64,000 bases of DNA, taken from assembly GCA_963965975.1 (NCBI GenBank), contig OZ014412.1, positions 11,203,849-11,267,848 on the forward strand. The letters run 5' to 3'. The stretch is from Xestospongia bergquistia (taxonomy: Eukaryota > Porifera > Demospongiae > Haplosclerida > Petrosiidae). The notes beneath the pieces are model-generated. The model was given only the letters and a program-made list of their open reading frames with translations. It was not told the DNA's origin and made no database searches. The position numbers and the translations under genes were made by a program. Positions 47,977 to 61,580 of the stretch are shown here, in pieces (position 1 is the first letter of the stretch; every line of letters starts with the position of its first letter).

Positions 47977-48704
47977 GTGAGTATATATGAATAACAATTA
48001 GAAGAGGGTAACGTTCCGACTACATCGATATGAATGTAATTGAATTGAGCATCTGGAGTAGCAAATGTAGAATGAGAGGATACTGTGTGTTGTTGCACTT
48101 TAGCTCTTTCACACTGTACACATAAACGTGTAAATTTCCTGACATCAATATTCATATTTGGCCAAAGGTAAGTCAATTAACTAGATGTTGGGTTGCATGT
48201 ATACCTGAATGAGAAAGTCAATGTAATAACTCAAATACTTGGTATCGGAAACCTTTGGGTACAATGGTCAAAGTATACCAGTTAAAATATCACAAACTAA
48301 AGTGGTGCTGTGCCATCAATAAGGATATCAGTAAATTTGAGTGATGAAAAGGTTGACAATTGTATTGCTTGAAATTCTTGGTGAGATTGTTGGGAGATTG
48401 CCATTGCTGTAAAGTCTATCATGGAAGGTCCTTCCTGTATTGCTTGTATCTCTAGTAGAGAGAGTGCATCAGCTACTGGATTGTTACTACCACTGATATT
48501 TCTGATATCAGAATTAAATGGGGAGATGAAATCAAGTTCTTGGATTTGTTGTGACGAGTATTTGTTTGAGTTCGTTTGTAGAGAGAATGTGAAGGGTTTA
48601 TAATCAGTGGCATTGTAAAAAGTACATTCTTCTTCAACATAATGGTGAAAGTGTTTGATTGCTAAGTAAATTGCTAATGTACTGTATTTGGTTTCAGCAG
48701 GTTT
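47977..48704 (-). mobile_element. Ty3/Gypsy fossil M: integrase/RNase H piece (unit 3)
   Basis: Third copy of the 31015-31744 piece, between the P LTR and the hAT-2 left end at 48705. Fossil, broken. Confidence 0.8.
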
Positions 48705-48856
48705 TAGGCTTGCGTGGGTTAAGCTCGCATAATATTGAGCATAATAAGTACAGACAAACATCAAGCATAATGCAAGCATTATCAGTGAAAATTTTAGTGA
48801 GGCATGGTTTGCGTGGGCGTGACTCACGTGGTTCATCACACGTGATCTTTCTAATT

Positions 48857-49004
48857 ATGGCAGAGAGCATAGATACTGTCAGTGCTCAATCTATTTCTAC
48901 TCCTGTGACTGAGATTTCATCTGATGACTCTCAATTTTACACTTCAGACAATTCTGAAAGAAGCAACAGTACTACACCTACATACCTATCAACTCACACA
49001 GTCT
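48857..49004 (+). CDS. hAT-2 transposase N-terminal exon (unit 3)
   Basis: Copy of the MAESIDTVSAQS exon. This unit keeps the only contiguous downstream hAT-2 coding region (50915-52813). Confidence 0.5.
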
Positions 49005-49120
49005 GGCAGTGTGACACACAGTTTTCGATCGTATCTAAAGTTCACACGGCGACTGAGCCGTTTCTAAAGACTGAGAGCTATAATAGCGCCGCCATAGCAA
49101 TACACGCACTAACAACTTAG

Positions 49121-50914
49121 CAGAGCCCGGCAAAAGAGCGAGAGGCGGAGTCCGAAAGAGGCGTGGCTCCACGCGGAAACACTATGCATGTGCAAGGTAA
49201 AGTTCAAAGGTTATTAGATGGATACCCAGGGAACTAGCACAGATAATGATACCTACGGTTACCCCAAGAGTGAAACTGGTGATGAGTCGGACTCTACCTC
49301 TACTTTAATATCGATTCCCCCAGCTCCTAAAAGATCTAAAAAGCTCTCAGGGGCTGCAATGTACAAAACAAGGTTCAATCCAGCATGGATAAAACAATAA
49401 CCCTTTCTCACCTCTGTGCCAGAAGATCCTTACAGGTATGTTGTGTTGTCATGTTTACCTAAATTCATGATCTGATTGTGAATCCCAGGTTTCGGTGTAA
49501 TATATGTGATAAAAAGCTGAAGTGTAGTCATATGGGGAAAAGGGATGTTACCATGCACTGTGAGTGTAAAAGTCATCTAGAACAAGCAAAATCACGGTTA
49601 TGCTTTGCTAGTCAAGCACAAAATGATGCTAAAAAGATAGCTGAACTACACATGGCAGTATTAACAGCTTCATCCAATGTTCCTTTATCTTTCCATGACC
49701 TACTTTCGCCAATGATAAGGAAGGTTTTTCCGGACTCAAAAATAGCAACTAAGTACTGTAAATCCCTTTATGTATGTAGTCCTTTAATTTTCGCAAGTTT
49801 CACGATTTCTTCCTAGTCGCTAAAATTAATGAATCGTTAAAAATTTAATTAATTAAACTGCAGCGCGCGTTGCATGACTTTACGCGTGCAAAACGACGAT
49901 GTCTCTCTACTGCTGGTTCTCGAGTGCTTCTAGTAAGCCATATCTACCTGATCCGTCCAAGGAAGAGGTGAAAAAGAAAGAGCATGAGGTAGCTAAAGCG
50001 AATACCAACGTTGTGGAAGCCATGGAGTCTTAAGATAGACGCAAACGACCACGAGGTACTTACACGTTCTACTCGCCTGAACTTCGCGCTAAAATCGGGA
50101 AGTTTGCAGCGGAATCAGGCAACAAGGCAGCTGTAGAAAGGTTTTCTAGGGAAGTGGGAAAGCCTCTGAATGAGAGTACTGTGCGGGGTTGTAAAAAACG
50201 CTACTACGAAGCCTTAAGACAGAACCGTACACGCTACACAATGCTGCCCAAAAGGCAGGAGAGAGTTTTACACGGTGCTGCTGTTTTGATGTGCCCACTG
50301 AATTATGAGCTATTGGCCCATGCTACTTGGCTCGATTTTGAGCATTGACTTGAGAAGAACTTCCTTTCCATGCAGTATTTTGTGTTGCAATACCCCAAGA
50401 TATTTCATGAAATGAACATGGATTGCCTAAATGAACAGTTCTTGAATTATCAACTACTCAAAGAAGATGACATCACCACAATAGTAAGAGAGAGTGTAGG
50501 ATTGGGACCTGATGATCCACACCAACTTTATGTACTCTGGGGTTACCTGAAAGGTGTCAGAAAACCTGGTTCTAGTACCTTTGAGTTTGAACTTCTTTTT
50601 AAGGTAGCAGAACTTATGACAATCCCACATTCTAATGCAAGAGAGGAGCGAATATTCTCGCTAATCAATAAGAATAAGACACCCAGCAGAAGTTCAATGA
50701 AACTCAATGGTACTCTTTCATCACTTATAACAGTCAAAACTCACGTAGAAGATCACCTTAAGTGGGAACCATCTGACACACTTCTACGAAAAGCAAAGAA
50801 AGCAACCAAAGTGTACAATGACAAACACAAGAACTAATTTTATTAATTTTGAATATTTTGTTGTGCTTTTGCTATCCATTTATCATTACGCGCATGCACC
50901 ATGATCTCACTGTG
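49121..50914 (+). mobile_element. hAT-1 copy in unit 3 with fused pogo-2 remnant
   Basis: The N-terminal exon from 49218 and the finger exon (49478 onward, FRCNICDKKL) are present. Only the left 480 bp of pogo-2 remain (49756-50234). The break joins pogo-2 at GAACCGTACACGC directly to the late hAT-1 part (TACACAATGCTGCCC), so the pogo core and the hAT-1 middle are lost. The hAT-1 C-terminal frame (50370-50837) is intact, including the AREERIFSLI dimerisation motif. Confidence 0.75.
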
Positions 50915-52813
50915 GACTCAGTGTTGAGGTTGAAAGGTCTGCACCTACACAGTACTACACGTACAATCACGGTAACTTCTCTTTTGGACAAGCTCAGACC
51001 TCCAAATAAGTCTGATCTAACAAGAAAAAGAAAGATACTTAGAAATCGTTCTCACCAAGGGAAATGTCTTAAACATCCAAAATGTTCAAGTAATCCAAAG
51101 TCAGTCACCCCTTTACAAAGAGTGAGGGAGTTTGGTGACAAGAAATTGATTGTGTCAGCTGGAAAGCTGTTCTGTGAGACTTGTAGGGAGGAGTTAAGTT
51201 TGCGGAATAGTACGATCAAGAATCATATTCGATCATCAAAACACAATTCAATGAAAGATAGATTGAAAGAAAGGAGAGTCACAGATGAACACATAGTTCA
51301 GTCTCTTAAAAAAATATGATGAAGAGGAACATCCAACTGGTGAGCATTTGCTGAGCGTCAACGATTATATCGTATTAAAGTTGTGAAGGCTTTCCTCTGA
51401 GCTGGAGTTGCACTTAATAAGATAGACACATTCAGAGATGTCTTTGAAGAGCATGGATTCAGATTGGCTTGTAGGAGGACTATGAGTGACAACATACCTT
51501 TTATTCACAGTCAAGAGATTTCTCTGGTGAAAACTGAAATTTTGGAAAGAAATATTGCAGTTATTTTTGATGCAACTTGTCGTCTTGGAGGTGTTTGGCA
51601 TTGTAGTGAGGTACGTTGATAATTTTCAAATCGAGCAGCAATTAATTCGCCTCCAGCTACTTGTCAAAACTCTCAAAGGTGAAGAAATTGCCAGAGAGGT
51701 AGTACACACTTTATCAACTGAGTATGGAGTTGCTGGAAATCATTTGTTGGCTGCTGCAAGAGATAAAGTAGCAGCTAACGGTGTGGCCATGCGTACCATA
51801 AAAATCCTTTTCCTGATGTTCTACTCACACACATTAGATCATTTGGGAGAACACTTCGATACTCCTTACATTTAAGAATTTAGTCACTTCAGGATTACTT
51901 TATTTTCTCATAGCCCTCGTACAAGAATGGAGTGGAAAATTTTTACTGGCAGAGCTATGTCAACTGACAGTGATACAACGTGGTGGAGTCGATGGGAGGT
52001 GTATCATCAGTTAATGGTCCAGTTTGGAGATGTCCTTCCTTTTTAGAAAGTCATGATGAGATGACTTCAAAGTCGCATTTGAAGTTGCTAGAGTTTCTGA
52101 CAGATAATAAGAAGAAAGTATTTCTACAAATAGAATTAGAAGCTTTTGTTGACATAGGAGAGCTTTTCGTTAAAGCAAAATATAATCTCGAAGGAGATAG
52201 TCCACTAGTCTTACAGGCCTATGATCAAATTCAAATAGTAAAAGCAAAGATTGAGAATCCTCATTACCCAAATGTCGATGCTCTGGCGATATCTCTAGCT
52301 GCTCAGGGACGCATTTATCAACAATTAAAACAACATGCTTGTAAATGTTTGCAGCCAGGAATAGACTATTTTAATTCCAAGTTTTTCAATGACTCAGCCC
52401 CACTCAGTGAATCATTAGCTGCATTTAAGGCTGCAAGGCTCTTCGTACCTCACAGGTTGATAGAAATGGAAGCTGGTGTAAATTCTGTGAACAATCTGAC
52501 AGCATTTCCCTTCTTGAACAAACCATCCATTATTGATAATTCAAAGTCTGAGCTACCAGCTTATATCACTTTAGCACAAGATGTTGCTCCAACAGTTGAA
52601 CCATTACAATGGTGGAGGGAACATAAGCAACATCTTCCTAACTGGTTGAAGGCAATGGCTGATGTTTTGTTGGTAAAACCATCTTCTGCAGTTGCAGAGA
52701 GGGTCTTTTCGATGCTAAAAGCATCATTTAGTCACCAGCAAGACCATTCATATAGAAGCTTCCCTTTTTCTTCAATTAAGTGTTACACATGTAAAAATGA
52801 CTGTGCATTTTAG
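50915..52813 (+). pseudogene. hAT-2 transposase, near-complete coding region
   Basis: The only copy in which hAT-2 runs on past the triplication breakpoint (51806). In order: VDSVLRLKG leader, BED-like finger (FCETC...HIRSSKH), IFDATCRLGGVWHC, GEEIAREVVHTLSTEYG, YSHTLDHLGEHFDTP, RWEVYHQLMVQFGDVLPF, a long helical middle, and the hAT dimerisation end (WWREHKQHLPNW then SSAVAERVFSMLKASF). Lesions: the A-run frameshift near 51310, a TGA near 51398, a TAA near 51873 and an altered C-terminus after 52745. Family role: cut-and-paste hAT transposase. Inactive as read. Confidence 0.75.
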
Positions 52814-52965
52814 TAATTCAGTTTTGATTTTAAAAAGTATTTTATACCTGCATAAGATAAGCATAATTGGGATATTCTGGCAGCATAACAAGCTCAAAAA
52901 TTAAGCAATGCAAAATGCATAGTAGGTTAATTTATTAGCATAATCCACTCAAGCCTAGAGGGTTT

Positions 52966-55233
52966 TAATTTCCGTGAAAAAAATGATAATGTTTGCAATA
53001 CATTATTGACTTGTTGCTGTAGAACAGCACCTACAGCAACATTAGAAGCATCAGTGATTATTTAAAGTGGTGCATCCGGTTTGGGATGTGAAAGAAGAGT
53101 GGCTTCTGCTAGAATGTCTTTTAATTAAGTAGAATGCTTGCAATGCTTCTGTTGTTCATGTCAATTCTATATTGTTGCCTGAGAGTAACGCATTCAGTGG
53201 TTGCAGTTTATGACCACACTTAGGAATGAAACAATGGTATAAATTAAATAATCCAAGGAATTCACGTAATTTTTGTTTACTGATTGTAGAGGGAAATCCT
53301 TTACTGCTTTCACTTTGTCTTCAAGAGAGGCTATACCATCTTTGTTGACTAGGTGTCCCAAAAATTGGAGATGTTTAACAACGAATTCACATTTGGCAAG
53401 ATTGATGACAATACTATATTGTTGAATCATTGAAATACTGTTCAGAGATGTTGCAGATGCTCTCAGGAGAGCTAGCTAATTGTAGCTATGAGTTGTCATC
53501 AATATAAGCATATGTAAAGTCCTTGAAGGACCCAGTCGATCAATCTTTGGAATGTTTGACCTTCGTTTCTGAGGCTAAAAAGCATACGAGTAAATTCAAA
53601 TAGTCCAAAAGGGGAGGTGGTAATAGCAGTTTTGGGTGTATCATCTGGGTGCACTGGTATTTGGTAGTAAGCTTTGACGTGTTAAGGTAGCAAAAAAATT
53701 TTGAATGTGTGGGATGGAATAGTGGTCATGAATGGTGACATGATTGAGGGTCTATAATCTCAAGAAGGTCTACAATCACCTGGTGTCTTTTTGTGAACCA
53801 GGTAAGGACCAGTTGCTAGATGAGTGCTGGATGATACCCAGTTGTAACATAAGTTCGAACTCTTGACTAGCAATTTTAAGTTTCTCAGGGGCAAGTCAAT
53901 GGTGCTCATGGGTGCACTGGTGGGCCATTGGTTTTGATGTGGTGAGTGACATCATCTTTAATTGGATGATGAAGTGTGTTTGGCTTAGTAGTGGAAGGGA
54001 ATTCAGTGAGTACAGTTTCATTAATTGCCAAACCAAAATCAAAGGTGTGTGTTTAGAAGAAATACCCTGAACATTGAATTTTTTAATGGCATCTACTACT
54101 CTTTTGTGACACATGTCTACTAGCACATAGAAGTGTTTGTGAGAAAGTCAGCACCAATGATTGGCTTATGGATATCTGCTATAATGAAGGGGCATCGAAT
54201 TGTTCAAAGGAGGACATTGAGTGTAATTAGCCGAGTACTATAACTCTTGATTGGGACTGCTTGTAGTGTAAATCCATCTTGTTGGTGTTTACGTTCAGTA
54301 TTTGTAGGTGGAACTACACTTACTTCTGCACCAGTATCTACTAGGAGGTGTAATCCACTTTTGCGATCTGTGATATAAAATAGGCGGCTTTGAGATTGGC
54401 CAGTCACACTTGCCACTACTAGTGGCTGACCTGAATGTTTCCTAACATGTTGCAAGGTGGTTGACATTTATGTGCTGAGCTTCCAAAACGTTGATGATAC
54501 CAGCATGTTTCCTTGTTTGGTATAGATGGTGAAGGACTGGGTGATTGTCGGCGGAAGGGTTATCGGCGATGATGTCATGCTTTGGAGGTGAGTAATGACT
54601 GTACTAGTCTCTTTAGGTCTGCCATCTCTGAACGTAATTGCTCTACTTCTGTGGAAGCAGTAACATTTGAAATTGAAGGTGTGGCTACTTTCATAATTTG
54701 ATCAGCCAGTTGTGCCAGATCATCTAAACTGGTGGTGTTAATGGAGGCGAGTACGATGCGTACATTAGAAGCTAATCACTGTAAAATCAACTCACGTAAG
54801 AATGAGGCATCGCTAACACTGACTTTTTCACCAAGTAGCTGTTGCATACGTCTAAGTAACTGTGTTGGCTTGCGATCTCCAAGCTCTTCAGCATTAAATA
54901 ACTGTTGGAGTCGACGTTGCTCAGAAGCAGCGGTACGTTGTACAAGTTGCTTTTTAAGGACATCGTAGGGTGCTTCCGTTGTTAGGGATAAGATGAGGTC
55001 TCGAACTTCCTGCGCGACTTCCGGTGCAAGTGAGGCGATGATATGCTCGAATTTAGTTTTCTGAGAGGTGATGCCTTTAGTGCTAAATTGTGCTTCCACC
55101 TGGGCGAACTGGATTTGAGGATCGGAAGGCCAGAAAGGAGGGATCTTGAGTGTGACAGCAGCCACGTGGTTTGCGTTATCAAAAGACATCTTGAAAATTC
55201 GACTTAAAATAGTCCGAGTCACCAATATCATTA
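52966..55233 (-). mobile_element. Ty3/Gypsy fossil M: gag, protease, RT part (CsRn1-like)
   Basis: Minus-strand order from 55190 down: gag ([20 protein letters not shown], then [15 protein letters not shown]), protease (LLVDTGAEVSVVPP near 54320), reverse transcriptase (FLGHLVNKDGI near 53350) and the start of RNase H (a TDASNVAVGAVLQQ-type motif near 53030). A TTGGTGACTCGGAC sequence just upstream of gag resembles the primer site of CsRn1-type Ty3 elements. The piece ends at the hAT-2 target duplication, and its continuation is at 31015-31744. No paired LTRs were recognised. Broken, probably ten or more breaks, older than P. Confidence 0.8.
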
Positions 55234-55640
55234 GTTCTGTGCTAGTGAAGTAAACATTATGACTAACTACTAATGCTACTACACAATCTGAAAAGATACA
55301 CATTGACCAAGCTTCGTTTACTTATTTATTTTCTAATATCACGTGATACAAAAATTAGTAATGAAAATAATTAGTAATGAATAATAAGTAGTGACATAAT
55401 GTACTGAATTTGCATGGTAGGAGTTGCTGTGCTGCTACAATAGTTTTCATTTATTGTAATCACCTATTATTGTTCGTTCATACAATTATAATAATATTAA
55501 AAATAACACAATTTTAAAACCATTACTTAATTTTATCTTCACTAAATTACCCTGTTCCATGAAATGACCTATGAAGCCATTACAATACTATACAAGAGTC
55601 TTGGAAACTAGCTTGACATTAATAACTTTTTGAAGTGTTT
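55234..55640. other. Possible LTR remnant and spacer
   Basis: Sequence upstream of the M gag and primer-like site. It could contain an LTR of M, but no second copy was found in the window. From 55640 the similarity to 4840 onward begins. Confidence 0.35.
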
Positions 55641-55757
55641 TGTTTACTATAATATCTCAGTACAAGCTAAAGCCACAAGAATGCCTGACTGCGCTATTGT
55701 AATTAACTTGTAGTCATTTTAAAAAAATTTTTTAACATAACACAATAAAAATATAAT

Positions 55758-56019
55758 TTAAAGAGTATCTTCATCATCATCATTGACAGTATTGGGCTCA
55801 GACCCTTTACCATCCTCTTCACTTACAAGTCCATAATAAATTGAAACAGATAATAAATTGGAGGAATAAACTCCAAGAGACTAAAGTCTATTTTTGCATT
55901 TTGTTATCTTTCATTGACTGTCATGGAGTTGTAATGGCTCAATCCTACACATGCCTGGAGGTCTACTCTTCCTCTTTCAATTCTTAAATCAACTTTCTTC
56001 CATTCTTCCAAAGAATTCA
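55758..56019 (-). pseudogene. Decayed cytoplasmic-tail exon, copy 2
   Basis: The minus strand reads NSLEEWKKVDLRIERGRVDL, one TAA, then IDFSLLEFIPPIYYLF, and after a frame change LVSEEDG...NDDDEDTL and a stop. It matches the relic at 4993-5200. The two copies are damaged at different places, so both decayed after the duplication or came from already separate genes. The acidic tail resembles a receptor cytoplasmic end; family unknown. Confidence 0.55.
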
Positions 56020-56059
56020 GAATAATCATACTGAAAGGCTAGATGATCGTGTTTACTCT

Positions 56060-56335
56060 AAATTACAAGTAATCACTTTGCTTCAAAATATATCAAATTA
56101 AACAAAAAGCTTTTTTGTCTGCACCTCGAGATTGAAGTGAAATTATTTCCACGTTATTGCAATAAATGGCAAATGACATCTAGTGATTATTTAAATTGAA
56201 TTCATGAAGTAGTGACTCATTAATTAAGGAAAACAAAGGTTATTTCCATTAAATCACTTTATTCAGTTTATTTGAATTTATGGTCAAACTTTCTAAACTT
56301 TGATAATTAAAAAAGGTAAAATATATAATAATTCA
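56060..56335. repeat. Duplicate of the SRCR-gene upstream region
   Basis: Shared phrases with 58918-59225 include ACAAGTAATCA, GATTGAAGTG, AAATCACTTTATTCAG and AATTTATGGTCAA, in the same order. Here the block lies upstream of the decayed tail copy 2 on the minus strand. This suggests that promoter and gene were once duplicated together. Confidence 0.65.
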
Positions 56336-56422
56336 AATAAAGAAGATTTAATGTAGCAATATAGCATTACCAATTATCTGGTTTACAATAATTGTAGTAA
56401 TATAGTAATAATGAATAATAAA

Positions 56423-56545
56423 CTAGATATATATAGTTTGATTTTCAAAGAGCTCAGCATAACTTGGTGGAGGAAATACAATCAGAGTGTTTACTTTTCT
56501 GCTTACATTAACATTAACTATATACCTGAGTTGTGCTAAGACTGT
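56423..56545 (-). pseudogene. Paralogous receptor tail relic
   Basis: The minus strand reads VSRKVNTLIVFPPPSYAELFEN and a stop at 56423, clearly related to the tail of the SRCR gene (VKSKTLRVHLLPSYAELYNN). Upstream of it the open frame continues only about 20 codons and no membrane segment was found. It is a remnant of a second copy of the receptor. Confidence 0.65.
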
Positions 56546-56859
56546 GTGGTATACAGATGGTAATATTGTACAGCCCAAATGTTATCCATATTATTACCAC
56601 TGACCACAAACACATAGTTGTATGTAATTATGCAGTCAATGTAACTGATTTATTACATTATATCTTCTTGAGTTCAGCTGATAATTGCGCAAGTACATGC
56701 TTATCATAAAGTATATAAAATGACACAAGAATAGGCTCCCAATTTAATTTAAAAGTGCTTGATTCAGTTTTAGAAGTTGCTAAATATAATCAACATTAAA
56801 ACTAAACCATAATAATATATAGTAGGACATATATAAAAAAGATCTACTGTATATATTTC

Positions 56860-58908
<2,049 letters not shown>

Positions 58909-59225
58909 TTTTTGACCATTTACAAGTAATCAATTTGTTTTAAAAGTATATGAAATCAAACAAAAAAATGCTTCTTGGCTTTACCTCTAGATTGAAGTGC
59001 ACGTTGTTGTTATAAATAGCAAATTACATCATAACTATAATTGCATTATAATTACATCATAATTACGTCATAACTATTTTAGTCGTATTTAGGAAATAGT
59101 AACTATTAATAATTAAGTAAACTGATCATAAAGTTTGTTTGCAATAAAATCACTTTATTCAGCTTATTAGAATTTATGGTCAAGCTTCCAAAATTTTGAT
59201 AATTAAAACAAGTACAAAATATAAG
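58909..59225 (-). promoter_or_regulatory. Upstream region of the SRCR gene
   Basis: Directly upstream of the signal-peptide exon and partly conserved at 56060-56335, while neighbouring sequence is not. That suggests, but does not prove, promoter content. I did not identify a TATA box or a factor site. Confidence 0.4.
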
Positions 59226-59742
59226 TAACTCATACAACAAAAATTTGCGATAGGAGGGTAATGAGGGTAGCAAATGTTTGTTCTGTATCATAATTTTAAC
59301 TCATAGCAGCTACAACGATCATACTACCTAAGATCTTATTTCTCAAGTTTATGTTCAACAAATATTTTTAATTGATCAGACATTTTTAGCAGTGATATGT
59401 ATAGATTAATACTGTAACAATGTTATACGTTTTTAATTTGCAAACAATTGATAGTTATGGTTGTACCAAAACAATACTATTCTCAGGGCATCATAATATT
59501 ATAGTTTAGTACTAACATGATACCATAATATGTAAATGAGTCTATTATGTTTCATAATCCAAAGTCTACAGCAAATTATGTTCATTGTGTGTGACTGAGA
59601 GAAAGCACTTTTTGTAAATCTTCCTAATAGTTAAATTTTTCTTTGACAACGTAAAAATTTTAAATGTAATTCACAATTTTGAACACATAATTTTAGCATT
59701 TTATAAAACGAAATACAACTGAGGAGTAATATTACCTTCAAC
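59226..59742. other. Head-to-head intergenic region
   Basis: Separates the minus-strand SRCR gene from the plus-strand vWA gene. AT-rich; a phrase near 59300-59390 (TTTTAGCAGTGAT) recalls 2225-2330 and 14405-14480. No gene. Confidence 0.5.
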
Positions 59743-61491
59743 ATGAAGATACTCCTGTTTGCAGTCGTATTCTGTCTGGCAGTTACTGCCAAAGCTCAGA
59801 ACTGTACAGCTCTCGCTAATGCTGGTGACTGCGACTTCTATACTGAGTGTGTAGAGCCAAAATTTCAATGTGGTACTAATGGATATCCTCTTGCCTATGG
59901 TAATAAGTACTGCCATCGTTTCGTAAACGAGCAAAGTTGTTTCACATCTGCTGTAAGTATTTAGTGTTTTCTATAAATCATTTCATTCATATCATATAGG
60001 GTCGAATTTGGATTGATAAAGTGAAAAGTTGCCTTATGAAAGCCATTTTGAACAGTAATGTTTATAAAACAAACGGAACATGCGATAAATTAGAGGAATT
60101 TGCTTTCGATAGCCATCCCTCCTGTTATACTGACAGTGGATTCTGTACTGATATTCTGTCAAGTCCAATGTGTACTAACTTAATATGTCTTGCTAGTGAC
60201 GTCTTTGACTTGAAGGATTTCTTTACTATACATGCAATTGACCAGGTTTGAAACCAATAATATATATATAATTAAAGACAAAATATCTCTCTAGGTTATT
60301 AAAACAGCAACTACATGTCGCAGACAGAATGCTGATAGTTTCCTATCCATTGCAGCAGACTGTATAGTAAATGTTTTACGACTTGGACTAGTTCGTGCAT
60401 ATGAACTCCTTAAAACTTTAAAAAAAATTCTTGGAGGTATGTGGAACTGTGCAATGTGGCAATTGTTATAAATTTATACATATGTATAGGTTGTGATTCT
60501 GGTCTGGATATTGTTTTTGTGTTAGATGCTTCTGGAAGTATTGGTAGCAGTAATTTTGTAAGAATGAAGGACTTTGTGAAAAGCGTTGTTTCCAATTTTG
60601 AAATTGGAGCTGACAAAACACGTGTTGGAGTTATACGATATGCAACCTCAGCATCTATTGTAATTCCACTTGGTTCTACTGATGATTCTTTATTACTTAA
60701 TAATTCTATTACTAATATTATTTATACTAGTGGTGGAACAGCTACACATTTAGCTTTAAATCTTCTAGACATTGCATTTAGTAATGCTCGTACAAGTGAA
60801 GGAGTCCCTCGAGTAGCTGTTGTTTTTACTGATGGTCAATCTAATTCACCATCTTTAACTATTCAAGCTGCACAGGCTGTTCATTCAACTGGTATAGTAG
60901 TATATTCATTTGGTATTGGAAATAATGTCGACAACGATGAACTAAATGCTATAGCGTCTAGTTCTAGTAATGTCTTTGTTATCTCAGATTTCTCTCCTGG
61001 TCAATTTGCTGACAAACTGCTCCCATTACAAACATCAGCTTGTACAAGTAAGCATATTATACATTCCATAAATACAATGTAATATATGCTTACTATTAAA
61101 ACAGCTCCAGCTATTGTTCCTATAAGTGAGCCATTGAGGACAAGTCTTGGTATGGGCGAATCCCGTTTACTGCAGTATCCCTTTCCTGATGAAGGCATTA
61201 CACTTAAAGTTGATATTACATCGGGACAAGTACTAGTCCATGGATCATTCACAATACAAAATCCTAATTCATTAACAGCTGATTTCTCAATCACAAGTAC
61301 TAATAATGGTATAAATTTCTTCATAAGTCCTGACTTATATCATTCATCAATTGGTGGTTCACAAACAATTCGTGAACGTCGTCAAATTGGCTTACCATCC
61401 ATTACAACAACTAATGTCTACTTATCTATTGAGGGCTTACAAACAAATAACACCTTCTCTTTAAATACAACATTTGGAGATACTAGTAAAG
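59743..61491 (+). CDS. Secreted protein: stanniocalcin-like region plus vWA domain (5 exons)
   Basis: Exons: 59743-59952, 60000-60245, 60295-60436, 60490-61047 and 61105-61491, all GT/AG, with introns of 47-57 nt and a continuous frame. Residues 1-20 are a signal peptide (MKILLFAVVFCLAVTAKA). Exons 1-2 hold a cysteine framework (CDFYTEC, YCHRF, WIDKVKSCLMKAIL, FAFDSHPSCYTDSGFC) resembling stanniocalcin. Exon 4 is a vWA domain with a complete metal site: DASGS, Thr in GGTATH, and Asp in FTDGQSN. Exon 5 adds a beta-rich segment (TSGQVLVHGSFTIQNPN). The gene ends in phase 1 at 61491, so it must continue: a candidate 12-nt exon follows at 61581, otherwise a stop comes at 61580 by intron read-through. 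It is a paralog of the minus-strand gene at 336-1018. It probably acts outside the cell in matrix or ligand binding. Confidence 0.85.
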
Positions 61492-61580
61492 GTAAAAGCA
61501 CAAGACATGTATTAAATGTACATAGATATGACTGTTATTATTACTATTTCTACATTCTATTTTATGATCTCATTAGTTAG

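Larger units (their letters stand above)
27134..51806. repeat. Tandem triplication of a nested transposon block
   Basis: Three consecutive units in the same orientation: 27134-36498, 36499-44588 and 44589-51806. Each begins inside the gag region of P (GAGACGCTCAAGAAGCAC), runs through P's 3' LTR, a piece of fossil M, the hAT-2 left end, hAT-1 with pogo-2, and into hAT-2, ending at CCATAAAAATC. At the two internal junctions the hAT-2 sequence joins directly to P. Unit 1 is preceded by the natural upstream P sequence and unit 3 is followed by the natural hAT-2 continuation, which fixes the breakpoints. Units 2 and 3 are shorter through later internal losses. Confidence 0.88.
31745..52957 (+). 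mobile_element. hAT element hAT-2, host to the nested and triplicated insertions
   Basis: Left end TAGGCTTGCGTGGGTTAAGC at 31745; right end is the reverse complement of TAGGCTTGAGTGGATTATGC, ending at 52957 (16 of 20 match). Flanking 8-mers are GCAGGTTT (31737-31744) and GAGGGTTT (52958-52965), an aged 8-bp target duplication as hAT elements make. Both flanks lie in the RNase H region of fossil M and are adjacent in it, so this is the site where hAT-2 entered M. The coding parts are an N-terminal exon (MAESIDTVSAQS at 31897), a zinc-finger part and the hAT C-terminal region at 52600-52740. Most of the length is nested insertion and triplication. Left-end copies also occur at 40666 and 48705. 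Confidence 0.8.

Noticed and set aside
52000-52813. Domesticated host gene from hAT-2
   Set aside because: Upstream parts carry a frameshift and stops and the C-terminal end is altered; nothing shows independent expression or selection.
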